DNA of 9,684 nt, from the NCBI GenBank assembly GCA_016882555.1, contig VGPQ01000030.1:1-9684 (forward strand). The letters are read 5' to 3'. This stretch comes from Cyanobacteria bacterium M_surface_7_m2_040 (GTDB taxonomy: Bacteria; Cyanobacteriota; Cyanobacteriia; PCC-6307; Cyanobiaceae). Numbering within the stretch: the stretch's first letter is position 1; each line of letters begins with the position of its first letter. The notes below the pieces were generated by a model, which was not told the origin of the DNA, did not search any database, and saw nothing but the letters and a program-made list of their open reading frames with translations. The translations under genes and the position numbers were made by a program. Shown here piece by piece: positions 1 through 7,459 of the stretch.

Positions 1-1
1 C

Positions 2-163
2 GTGCCCAGCGCCGTGCGCGACGAGGCCGAGGTGAACGCCATGCTCGCCGTGAGCACCATCAAAGGCGGCATCCGGGTTGGGGCCCAGAAGCAGACCCCC
101 AACACGGCTGTCGCTGCCTCAGCGGAATCCGACAGCAACCGCGAGCCCGCGCTCAGCCGCTGA
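2..163 (+). CDS. chlP: C-terminal end of a gene entering from the left, tentatively geranylgeranyl reductase (partial)
   Basis: A reading frame is open from the left edge of the window and ends at TGA 161-163, giving the last 53 residues of a protein. The visible part reads VPSAVRDEAEVNAML, then AVSTIKGGIRVGAQKQ, then a Ser/Ala/Asn-rich tail. No catalytic motif lies in this part. I assign it to ChlP, the FAD-dependent reductase that saturates the geranylgeranyl chain of chlorophyll and tocopherol precursors. The basis is recollection that picocyanobacterial ChlP proteins carry a C-terminal extension of this kind (an IKGGI-like stretch) and that chlP can lie next to glyS. Neither point can be confirmed from 53 residues. 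Its stop codon lies inside the 3' end of the opposing glyS gene (11 bp overlap). That it is a real coding tail is more certain than its name. Confidence 0.45.
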   Translation: MPSAVRDEAEVNAMLAVSTIKGGIRVGAQKQTPNTAVAASAESDSNREPALSR

Positions 164-2318
164 TGCGGCTGAAGTCGGCCAGCACTGAGGCCTGATTGCG
201 CAGCACCCCCAGCAGATTCAGGCGGTTGCGTCGTACCGCGGGGTCATCGGCCATCACCATGACGCTCTGGTGGCCATCAAAGAAGGCTGACAGTGTCTCG
301 GCCCCGGCCATCAGGCCCTGGGCCAGAGCCCTGTAGCGATCGTTGGCTGTGCCGCTGGCAATGGGTTGCAGTGACTGCAGCACGGCCAGCATGGCGGCTT
401 CGCTCGGCTGCTCAAACAAGGCAGGATCCACCACCTCGTCGACGGCCAGCACCTCTGTGGGGAGCTCCCCCTTGGCTGCCAGGCGAGCCGCACGGGTGAC
501 CACCGCCTGCACGGCGGCCAATTCGCCGCTGCGGCGGAGCGCCTGCAGCAAGTCGGCCCGCTGGCGGGCATCGAGGGGATCGCGCAACAGCCGCTCGAGC
601 GGTACCCCGTCGCCGGCCACGGCCTGAACCAGATCGGCGTCGAGGCCCGACTCATCAAGCAGGCTCTGCAACCGCTGACGCAGGAAGTCAGCCAGTTCGA
701 AGGTAAGGGCGCCGGGCTCTACTGCGCAATGGGGCAGCAAGGCGGCCCAATGGGCGGCGGCTCGCTGCAGCAGCTGCTGCAGATCGAGGGCCCAGCCTCT
801 GTCCCAGAGGATCTGCAGCACACCATTGCCGGCACGTCGCAGGGCATAGGGGTCGGATGAGCCGCTGGGGCGCTCGCCCTTGGCGTAGATGCTCAGCAGC
901 AGCTCCAGCCGTTCGGCAAGGGCCACCAGCGCCCCGGCCTCGGAGCTGGGCAGTGCGTCGCCGGCGCCCCTGGGCAGGTAATGCTCCAGTACCGCCAGGG
1001 CCACGGGGCGCGGTTCACCCTCGGCCAGCAGGTACTTGCCCCCCATGACCCCCTGGAGCTCAGGGAATTCGCCCACCATCTGGCTGACCAGATCGTGCTT
1101 GCAGAGATGGGCCGCACGCCGGGCATGACTGGCGACAGGGTCGGCCAGGCTGAGCTGCCTGATCAGCACATCGGTGACCCACTCCAGACGCTCGACACGA
1201 TCACGGAGCGACCCCAGCCCCTCGGCAAAGGTCACCCGGGCCAGCTGATCGCGGCGATCGATGCTGGCCACGGCGCGGTCGGCATCGACAAAGAATTCGG
1301 CATCGGCCAGGCGTGCCTTGAGCACCCGCTCATTGCCCCGCCGCACACTGTCGTGCGCCTCGGGCAGCCCATTGCCGATGCACAAAAAACGGGGCAGCAG
1401 GGTGCTGCGTGCCTCCAGGGCAAGCGGATCATCACTGGCGTCAGCGCGGATCAACGGCACATAACGCTGGTGGGCGCGCATCACCGTGCGCAGCACCTCG
1501 GGCGGCAGGTCCAGGTAGCGATCGGGCACCGATCCCTCAATCAGCAGCGGGGATTCGACGAGATCGGTGAGCTCGTCAAACAGCTCCTCGGGCAGATCGG
1601 GGATGGCGGAGAGCTCCTGGGCGGCCCGTTCAATGCTGCGTCGGATGTCCTGGCTGCGGCTGGCACGGTCGACCTGCACTCCCGCCTGGGCGAGGGCCTC
1701 GGCGTAGTCACTGGCGTGGGAAATCGTGACCACATCGTGCACGAGTCGGTGGCCGCGGCTGCTGCGACCAGCGCGAACCTGGGGTTCACAGCCCTGCAGG
1801 GTGAGCGGCACCACAGACGCATCGAGCAGGGCCACCAGCCAGCGCACGGGCCTGGAGAAGCGCAACTCACCACTGCCCCAGCGCATGAAGCGGCGGCCCT
1901 GCAGCGCCGCAATCCAACGCGGCACCAGCTCCTGCAGCAACGCCTCGGCAGGACGACCGCGCTCGAGCACCGTGGCAAACACAAACGGTCCCTTGGGGGT
2001 GTCGCGCACCGCAAGGGCCGAGGGCTCAACGCCGCAACGCTTGGCAAAACCGAGGGCTGCCTCGCTCGGCCGACCCTCGCGAAAGGCCTGGGCGGCAGGA
2101 GGGCCTTTGCGCTCGTCACGCGCATCGGCCGCCGCAGCCGCCAGACCATCCAGGATCACAGCGAGGCGGCGGGGCGTGCTGGTGCAGCGGATCCCCTCAC
2201 AAGCCAGGCGCGCCTCGCCCAGATCGGAGCGCACCAGCTGCTCCAGCTGGGGGAGGGCCAGGCGGGCGAAATCGGCCGGCAGCTCTTCGGTACCGATTTC
2301 CAGCAGAAATGTCGACAA
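153..2318 (-). CDS. glyS: Glycyl-tRNA synthetase beta subunit
   Basis: This is the beta subunit of the bacterial alpha2-beta2 glycyl-tRNA synthetase. It works with GlyQ, which is not in this window, to attach glycine to tRNA-Gly in the cytoplasm. The beta subunit mainly contacts the tRNA. The 721-residue product begins STFLLEIGTEELPADF, the conserved GlyS N-terminus. Further signatures are KHDLVSQMVGEFPELQGVMG (about residues 407-426, the core around the family's HD-like domain) and GSSDPYALRRAGNG (about 486-499). The C-terminal part is the helical DALR-like anticodon-binding region. The start is taken as TTG at 2318-2316 because family homology begins there; the frame stays open upstream to 2600, but that part is antisense to sir and has no family similarity. 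No strong Shine-Dalgarno sequence precedes the TTG. The gene is divergent from sir and converges, with overlap, on the gene to its left. Length and motifs show no sign of damage. Confidence 0.96.
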   Translation of the reverse strand: MSTFLLEIGTEELPADFARLALPQLEQLVRSDLGEARLACEGIRCTSTPRRLAVILDGLAAAAADARDERKGPPAAQAFREGRPSEAALGFAKRCGVEPSALAVRDTPKGPFVFATVLERGRPAEALLQELVPRWIAALQGRRFMRWGSGELRFSRPVRWLVALLDASVVPLTLQGCEPQVRAGRSSRGHRLVHDVVTISHASDYAEALAQAGVQVDRASRSQDIRRSIERAAQELSAIPDLPEELFDELTDLVESPLLIEGSVPDRYLDLPPEVLRTVMRAHQRYVPLIRADASDDPLALEARSTLLPRFLCIGNGLPEAHDSVRRGNERVLKARLADAEFFVDADRAVASIDRRDQLARVTFAEGLGSLRDRVERLEWVTDVLIRQLSLADPVASHARRAAHLCKHDLVSQMVGEFPELQGVMGGKYLLAEGEPRPVALAVLEHYLPRGAGDALPSSEAGALVALAERLELLLSIYAKGERPSGSSDPYALRRAGNGVLQILWDRGWALDLQQLLQRAAAHWAALLPHCAVEPGALTFELADFLRQRLQSLLDESGLDADLVQAVAGDGVPLERLLRDPLDARQRADLLQALRRSGELAAVQAVVTRAARLAAKGELPTEVLAVDEVVDPALFEQPSEAAMLAVLQSLQPIASGTANDRYRALAQGLMAGAETLSAFFDGHQSVMVMADDPAVRRNRLNLLGVLRNQASVLADFSRISG

Positions 2319-2424
2319 AGCAGCCCGGCAATGGCAGCCGCTCACTGTATGAAGGCTGCGGGAACATTCCGTCGGAGCCGGCTCTTCGCTACGGTCGGGG
2401 GCGCTCCACCCAGCGTCAGAGCCT
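2319..2424. promoter_or_regulatory. Divergent glyS/sir promoter region
   Basis: This 106-bp spacer lies between the TTG start of glyS (leftward) and the GTG start of sir (rightward), so it must hold both promoters unless they start inside a coding region. Visible elements are a perfect 10-bp palindrome, GAGCCGGCTC (2375-2384), next to GGAACATTCC (2361-2370), whose GGAA/TTCC arms are inverted repeats around CA. A weak -10-like TACAGT is present for glyS on the minus strand (2344-2349), and a weak TACGGT for sir (2390-2395), with a poor -35 match (TTCCGT, 2367-2372) 17 bp upstream. No NtcA-type GTA-N8-TAC site was found. The region must be regulatory by position; individual boxes are uncertain. 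Confidence 0.4.
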
Positions 2425-4206
2425 GTGACCGCCGGACCTGCAACGACCGATTCCGGCCCCCTGCCCAGCATCGCCACGGGGGTGGAGCGCAGCAAGTTTG
2501 AAGAGCTCAAGGCGAACAGCGGCCATCTGCGCGACCCCCTGCTCGGCGAACTGGCCAACGAACTGCCGAATTTCAGCGACGGTGCCGTCCAGATCCTCAA
2601 ATTCCACGGCAGTTACCAGCAGGACAACCGCGACAACCGCCAGAAAGGCCAAGACAAGGACTGGCAGATGATGCTGCGGCTGCGCAACCCCGGCGGACGG
2701 GTGCCGGCGGCGCTGTTTGTGGCCCTGGATGAGCTGGCCGACCGTTACGGCAACGGCACCCTGCGGGCCACCACCCGCCAGGCCTTCCAGCTGCATGGCG
2801 TGCGCAAGGAGAACCTCAAGGAGGTGATCGGCACGATCGTGCGCGCGCTCGGTTCCACCCTGGCGGCCTGCGGCGACATCAGCCGCAACGTGATGGCGCC
2901 TGCCGCTCCCTTTGAAAAACGGGGCTATCCAGCGGCCCGCGAGCTGGCCGATGCGATCGCCGATCTGATCAGCCCCCAGGCGGCCGAAGGTTCCTACCTG
3001 GACATCTGGGTCGACGGCGACCTGCGCTACCGCATCAAGCCGTCGGCAGCGGTCAGGAAGGTCAAGGCCCGCCAGAGCGAGGGGGCGGTGGCCTCCGGCG
3101 ATGCCGCTGAGCCGCTCTATGGCTCCACCTATCTGCCCCGCAAATTCAAGGTGGCGGTGACGGTGCCTGGGGACAACTCGGTCGACCTGCTCACCCAGGA
3201 CATCGGCCTGGTGCAGTTCAGCGATCCCAATGGCCGGCCCCAGGGTTGCAACGTCTATGTGGGCGGCGGCATGGGACGCACCCACAACAAGGAGGAGACC
3301 TTCGCCCGCACGGCCGACCCCCTGGGCTATGTGGCCCAGGAGCATGTGCTCGATCTGGTGCAGGCGATTGTGGCCCTGCAACGCGACCATGGCGACCGCT
3401 CCCTGCGTCGCCACGCACGCATGAAGTACCTGATCCACGACCGTGGCATCGCCTGGTTCAAGCAGGAACTGCAGCGCTACTTCCCCCATCCGATCAAGGG
3501 GCTGCGCAACGAGCCGCCACGCAAGCTCGAGGATTACCTGGGCTGGCATCGGGTGGTCGCCGGCAAATGGTTTGTCGGTCTGCCCCTGCTGTGTGGTCGA
3601 CTGGCCGGGGAGCAGAAGGCCGGTCTGCGCCGCCTGGTGGAGACCTACCAGCTTGAGATCCGCCTGACCCCCAACCAGGACATTCTGCTGTGCAACATCG
3701 CCACGGCGCAACGGGCCACGCTGCAGCAGGAGCTTGCCGCGATTGGCTTTGAGGCCCCGGAGGCGCCGTCGCTGCTCGCTCGCCATGCCCTCGCCTGCCC
3801 GGCGCTGCCGCTCTGCGGCCTGGCGGTGACGGAGGCCGAGCGCACCTTGCCGGCGGTGCTCGAACGCCTCGAGGCCCAGTTCCGCCGACTCGGCATCGAC
3901 AAACCGGTGCTGGTGCGCATGACCGGCTGTCCCAATGGCTGCGCCCGCCCCTACATGGCCGAGATCGGACTCGTGGGCAGCGGGGTTGATCAGTACCAGC
4001 TTTGGCTGGGGGGCACGCCGGGCCTCAACAATCTGGCGGAGCCCTATCTCGAGAAAATGCCTCTGGATGCGTTGGAAACCACCCTGGAACCGCTGCTACA
4101 AGCCTGGAAGCAGGCCGGTGGACGTCGCAGCCTGGGGGCCTTCATCGCCGCAGCAGGACGTCAGCAGGTGAGCACACTGCTGGCATCGGGCTCCACGCGC
4201 CCGTAG
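2425..4206 (+). CDS. sir: Assimilatory sulfite reductase, ferredoxin-dependent
   Basis: This enzyme reduces sulfite to sulfide with six electrons from photosynthetically reduced ferredoxin, supplying sulfide for cysteine synthesis. The 593-residue product has the two-fold nitrite/sulfite reductase architecture. KFHGSYQQDNRDNR (59-72) and TTRQAFQLHG (116-125) lie in the first half and are typical of sulfite rather than nitrite reductases. LPRKFKVAVTVPGDNSVDL is in the middle. The four cysteines that hold the [4Fe-4S] cluster and bridge it to siroheme are C458, C464 (CPALPLC), C502 and C506 (GCPNGCARP). The length is normal for the ferredoxin form, with no flavoprotein-binding or NADPH domain. 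The start is GTG at 2425; a second in-frame GTG at 2482 would remove 19 poorly conserved residues and cannot be excluded. The 3' end overlaps the opposing dipeptidase gene by 46 bp. A GC-rich stem (GGCTGC/GCAGCC, 4216-4231) lies just after the stop but has no T-tract. Confidence 0.96.
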   Translation: MTAGPATTDSGPLPSIATGVERSKFEELKANSGHLRDPLLGELANELPNFSDGAVQILKFHGSYQQDNRDNRQKGQDKDWQMMLRLRNPGGRVPAALFVALDELADRYGNGTLRATTRQAFQLHGVRKENLKEVIGTIVRALGSTLAACGDISRNVMAPAAPFEKRGYPAARELADAIADLISPQAAEGSYLDIWVDGDLRYRIKPSAAVRKVKARQSEGAVASGDAAEPLYGSTYLPRKFKVAVTVPGDNSVDLLTQDIGLVQFSDPNGRPQGCNVYVGGGMGRTHNKEETFARTADPLGYVAQEHVLDLVQAIVALQRDHGDRSLRRHARMKYLIHDRGIAWFKQELQRYFPHPIKGLRNEPPRKLEDYLGWHRVVAGKWFVGLPLLCGRLAGEQKAGLRRLVETYQLEIRLTPNQDILLCNIATAQRATLQQELAAIGFEAPEAPSLLARHALACPALPLCGLAVTEAERTLPAVLERLEAQFRRLGIDKPVLVRMTGCPNGCARPYMAEIGLVGSGVDQYQLWLGGTPGLNNLAEPYLEKMPLDALETTLEPLLQAWKQAGGRRSLGAFIAAAGRQQVSTLLASGSTRP

Positions 4207-4892
4207 ATCGCCCGAGGCTGCTGCTGCAGCCAGGCCCACAGCTGATCGCCATAACTGAAGTGCCACCACTCGTTGGGGTGCTGGGCAAAACCGGCCAGGC
4301 CCATCACCTCCGCCAGCAGGCAGCGGCGCTGATGCCAGAGCGCTGCCTGACTGGTTGGATCAGCCGCAGCGGCTGCGGCGTGGTGATCGGGTTCGGAGAG
4401 GGCGCCGATGGCGTCGATCTCACCGCCCATGTCCAGCGGGCGTCCGGCAGCATCAGCCAGGGTGAGATCGACGGCCGCGCCGGTGCTGTGGGGCGGCGGC
4501 GTGGCGGGATCAGGGCTGGGTGGGGCCCAGAAACGACCCACCTCGGCCTCGATCTGCAGCCGCTGTTGTGAGGGCTGCTCGGGGTCCACGCCGGCGGCGC
4601 GGCATTGCTCGTGGACCGTGCGCTGCACCATGAACGTCTGCACAGCCACGGGACGCCAGCCATCGAAGATGGCCAGCCTGCAGCTGGGGTTGCGGCGCTG
4701 CAGCTCGGCCTGTGCCTGCAGCAGCCGCCGCAACACACCACGGCGCAGCTGAAAGGGGCTCTGGCCCGCGCCGTAGGGGGCGCCGGCACTGGCATAGGGG
4801 TGCGGCTCCAGGCGCAACAGCTCAGCTGGCAGGGCCTGCAGCGGATCGCCACAGTCTACGATCGGGATCGGATGCCAGGGTCGTGTGCCCAT
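4161..4892 (-). CDS. VanX/DdpX-like D-alanyl-D-alanine dipeptidase (M15D zinc peptidase)
   Basis: This is predicted to hydrolyse D-Ala-D-Ala to D-alanine with a catalytic zinc. The 243-residue product has the VanX active-site pattern with correct spacing: DGWRP with R80 (equivalent to VanX R71, transition-state binding); HSTGAAVD with zinc ligands H135 and D142; and EWWH with catalytic base E208 and zinc ligand H211. The family's DMG segment lies at 154-156. There is no signal peptide or membrane segment, so it should be cytoplasmic, like VanX. A short Pro-rich stretch (122-134) precedes the first zinc ligand. It is the last gene of the leftward cluster; its ATG is 5 bp after the recG stop, which suggests translational coupling. 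No vanH, vanA or sensor genes are nearby, so glycopeptide resistance is not indicated; salvage of D-alanine from cell-wall turnover is more likely (inference). Its 3' end overlaps the sir 3' end by 46 bp. Confidence 0.88.
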   Translation of the reverse strand: MGTRPWHPIPIVDCGDPLQALPAELLRLEPHPYASAGAPYGAGQSPFQLRRGVLRRLLQAQAELQRRNPSCRLAIFDGWRPVAVQTFMVQRTVHEQCRAAGVDPEQPSQQRLQIEAEVGRFWAPPSPDPATPPPHSTGAAVDLTLADAAGRPLDMGGEIDAIGALSEPDHHAAAAAADPTSQAALWHQRRCLLAEVMGLAGFAQHPNEWWHFSYGDQLWAWLQQQPRAIYGRVEPDASSVLTC

Positions 4893-4897
4893 GGTGC

Positions 4898-7459
4898 TCA
4901 GTTGAGTTGAACGGCGGCATCGCTCAGACGCCGACGCTGCTCGCGCAGCACAGCGGCCAGTTGCGGGTGCTGCTGCAGTGCAGGATCAGCGGCGATGATC
5001 GCCTGAGCCACAGAGCGGGCCCGCTCCAGCACCTCGCCATCGCTGGCCAGGCTGGCCAAGGCCAGATCGGGGAGCCCCGACTGGCGGGTGCCGAGCACCT
5101 GGCCCGGCCCGCGCAGGCGCAGGTCCATCTCGGCGATCTCGAAGCCATCGCTGGAGCGCTCCAGCAGCTCCAACCGCTGGCGGGCCATGGGGTTGTTGCT
5201 GTCGTTGATCAGCAGGCAATGCGACTGGGCCGCACCCCGGCCCACGCGGCCACGCAACTGGTGCAGCTGCGCCAGACCGAAGCGCTCGGCGTGCTCGATC
5301 ACCATCACCGTGGCTGCCGGCACATCGACCCCCACTTCCACCACCGTGGTGCTCACCAGCACCTGGGTGCTGCCGTTGGCAAAGGCCTCGATCGCCCGCT
5401 GCTTGGCCTCGCTGTTGAGGCGCCCATGCAACAGCCCGACGCTGAGATCCGGAAAGACCGCATCCCGCAGTTGTGCGTGCACGTCGACGGCCGAGCGCAG
5501 ATCGAGTTTCTCCGACTCCTCCACCAGGGGGAGCACCACGTAGGCGCGCTGGCCCTGGGCCACTTCACGGCGGATCAGCGCGTAGGCCTCCTCGCGGCCG
5601 CTCCCGCGCAGCACGCGGGTGGTGATCGGCTTACGGCCAGGCGGCAGTTCGTCAATCTGACTGACGTCGAGATCGCCATGCAGCGACAGGGCCAGGGTGC
5701 GCGGAATCGGCGTGGCCGTCATCGTCAACAGATGGGGCTGCAAGCCCTTGGACAGCAGGCGGTTGCGTTGGTTCACCCCAAAGCGGTGCTGCTCATCGAC
5801 CACCACCAGCCCCAGGCGATCGAAGGCCACCGGATCCTCGAGCAGGGCATGGGTGCCCACCAGGAGCTGCAGCTGGCCGTTGGCCAGATCCTGCAGCAGC
5901 TCGCGCCGCCGGCGCGCTGGGGTGGAGCCGGTAAGGATCGCGCTGCTCACATGCAACTGGTTCAGCCAGTCGTTGATCTTGTGGAAATGCTGCTGGGCCA
6001 GCACCTCGGTGGGGGCCATCAGGGCTCCCTGGCAGCCGGCTTCGATGGCAGCCAGCAGGGCCGCCAGGGCCACCACGGTCTTGCCGCTGCCCACATCGCC
6101 CTGCACCAACCGGGCCATCGGCTCGGGTCTGGCCAGATCGCTGCGGATCTCGGCCAGAACCCGCTCCTGGGCTCCGGTCAAGGCAAACGGCAGCAGCGCG
6201 AAGAAGCGCTGCTCCAGCGGCGTCTGCCCCGAAGCCGGCAGGGCCGCGGCAGCCAGCAGCACCGGTGCCTGGGCCGCCTTGAGCTGGCGGCGCCGCTGGG
6301 CCAGCCCCAGTTGCAGCAGCAGAAACTCATCAAACACCAGTCGCCGGCGCGCCCTGGCCAGCTGGTCCTGGTCAGTGGGTTGGTGAATGGCCTGCAGGGC
6401 TTGGTCCAGGTCCATCAGGCCTTCGTGTTGCCGCAGGGGCTTTGGCAAGGGATCGGACCAACCGCGCAGCACCGGCAGCACGGTCGCCACGGCCTGGCGC
6501 ATGCGCTCGGCGCCGAGCCCCTCGGTGAGGCTGTACACCGGCAGCAGACGGCCGATGAGCGGCGACTGCACCGGGGCCCCCGCGTGCTCAAGCACCTCCA
6601 GGAGGGGATCGCTGAACGCCGGCCCATAGGGCGTCTGTTTCACCAGGCCGCTGACGGCCACCGTGGCACCAGCGGGAAACTGGCGCTGTTGGCTCTTCAA
6701 CCAGGCCGGTGACGTGAAACGGCGGCCCGCACTGAAGCGGCTGACGCGCATCCGCCCGGTGGGGTCCTGCAGCTGCAGCTCCAGGATGCTGAGGTTGGGG
6801 TTTCGAGGGCTCACAAAGGCATGGGCCCGGCGCACGCTGGCCACGATCGTGGCGGTCTCACCGGGCACCAACGCGGCAATGCGGCGCAGGTTGGCGTAAT
6901 CGAGGTAATCGCGAGGGTAGTGGTGCAGCAAGTCGCGCACCAGCAACAGCCCCAACTGGGCCAGGCGGGTGGCGGTGCGCGGTCCGATGCCCTTGACCTC
7001 AGCCAGGGGGGTGTCGGCGCTGAAGGCCCCGGCTGCACTGGCACTGGCATCGGCAGCAGCAGCGCCGGCCTGCGGTGCGGCGACGTCTGCCAGGTGCAGC
7101 CGTGGCGGCCGCATGGGCGGCTCCGGACGGCAGCGACGCCGCAGCGCCAGCAGCCACTCTCGGCTGAGACGCACCAGCCGCTGGCGCTGGCCCAGCCCGA
7201 GGCTTTCGTAACGCTCGTAGCCAGCCTGCAGTTCGGCGAGCCGCTCCCGTTCGGACGCCTGCAGCGGCACCGGGGCGGCGGCCAGCTGCTGCCGCAGGAA
7301 GGCGGCAAAACTGTCGTGGCGACCCTGGAGATTGGCGAAGCCGCGATCGGCCTCCAGCTGCAACCCCTGTTGCAAGGGCAGCATCCAGCCGTGCAGCCGA
7401 CGCTCTAGGTCGGGGGCGGGGTCCTGGAGGTCTGGGCTGTGGAGTGATCGTTCAGCCAC
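4898..7459 (-). CDS. recG: ATP-dependent DNA helicase RecG with N-terminal extension
   Basis: RecG is a superfamily 2 double-stranded DNA translocase that regresses stalled replication forks and processes D-loops, R-loops and Holliday junctions. The 853-residue product has all core motifs: Walker A GDVGSGKT (454-461), DEQH box (555-558), TATPIPRT (581-588, motif III) and QLRGRVGRG (734-742, motif VI). The wedge/OB domain that binds the fork lies around residues 185-300, and VKGIGPRTATRLAQLGL (155-171) is a helix-hairpin-helix-like start of the canonical protein. The preceding ~150 residues are absent from E. coli RecG (693 aa): a helical segment (about 20-110) and an Ala-rich linker (126-150). 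The start is uncertain. GTG at 7459 overlaps the upstream gene by 55 bp and retains LERRLHGWMLPLQQ, which resembles the start of picocyanobacterial homologues as I recall them. ATG at 7384 would give 828 residues and begin 20 nt after the upstream stop. Neither has a clear Shine-Dalgarno sequence. Confidence 0.95.
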   Translation of the reverse strand: MAERSLHSPDLQDPAPDLERRLHGWMLPLQQGLQLEADRGFANLQGRHDSFAAFLRQQLAAAPVPLQASERERLAELQAGYERYESLGLGQRQRLVRLSREWLLALRRRCRPEPPMRPPRLHLADVAAPQAGAAAADASASAAGAFSADTPLAEVKGIGPRTATRLAQLGLLLVRDLLHHYPRDYLDYANLRRIAALVPGETATIVASVRRAHAFVSPRNPNLSILELQLQDPTGRMRVSRFSAGRRFTSPAWLKSQQRQFPAGATVAVSGLVKQTPYGPAFSDPLLEVLEHAGAPVQSPLIGRLLPVYSLTEGLGAERMRQAVATVLPVLRGWSDPLPKPLRQHEGLMDLDQALQAIHQPTDQDQLARARRRLVFDEFLLLQLGLAQRRRQLKAAQAPVLLAAAALPASGQTPLEQRFFALLPFALTGAQERVLAEIRSDLARPEPMARLVQGDVGSGKTVVALAALLAAIEAGCQGALMAPTEVLAQQHFHKINDWLNQLHVSSAILTGSTPARRRRELLQDLANGQLQLLVGTHALLEDPVAFDRLGLVVVDEQHRFGVNQRNRLLSKGLQPHLLTMTATPIPRTLALSLHGDLDVSQIDELPPGRKPITTRVLRGSGREEAYALIRREVAQGQRAYVVLPLVEESEKLDLRSAVDVHAQLRDAVFPDLSVGLLHGRLNSEAKQRAIEAFANGSTQVLVSTTVVEVGVDVPAATVMVIEHAERFGLAQLHQLRGRVGRGAAQSHCLLINDSNNPMARQRLELLERSSDGFEIAEMDLRLRGPGQVLGTRQSGLPDLALASLASDGEVLERARSVAQAIIAADPALQQHPQLAAVLREQRRRLSDAAVQLN

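Noticed and set aside
107..136. 7-bp inverted repeat (GCTGTCG/CGACAGC) just past the glyS stop as a glyS terminator
   Set aside because: It has a 16-nt loop, no T-tract, and lies in the coding tail of the opposing gene; an alternative CGCTG/CAGCG stem competes with it. Evidence is too weak to list.
981..2501. Long plus-strand open frame (506 codons) opposite glyS
   Set aside because: It is antisense to a well-supported glyS, has Gln/His/Gly-rich low-complexity composition typical of GC-rich antisense frames, and shows no recognisable motif.
2953..2960. HIP1 octamer GCGATCGC
   Set aside because: A single copy in 9.7 kb is not enriched and falls in sir codons; useful only as a hint about lineage.
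2416..3786. Long minus-strand open frame (456 codons) opposite sir
   Set aside because: It mirrors the sir codon pattern and overlaps its cysteine-motif region; composition is unlike the neighbouring proteins and no family is recognisable.
2425..4206. sir as ferredoxin-nitrite reductase (nirA)
   Set aside because: KFHGSYQQDNRDNR and overall length and segment pattern match sulfite reductases better; no nitrate-assimilation genes are nearby.
4216..4231. GGCTGC/GCAGCC stem after the sir stop as an intrinsic terminator
   Set aside because: The stem is only 6 bp, has no following T-tract, and falls over Leu/Gln codons of the dipeptidase gene that produce such palindromes.
4506..4525. Second G-quadruplex-type motif, inside the dipeptidase gene
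   Set aside because: The G-runs are the complement of Pro codons in the Pro-rich stretch (residues 122-134), so coding explains them.
4712..6712. Very long plus-strand open frame (666 codons) opposite recG
   Set aside because: RecG is certain on the other strand. The frame is rich in Gln, His, Gly and Ala, the expected product of reading RecG codons backwards in high-GC DNA.
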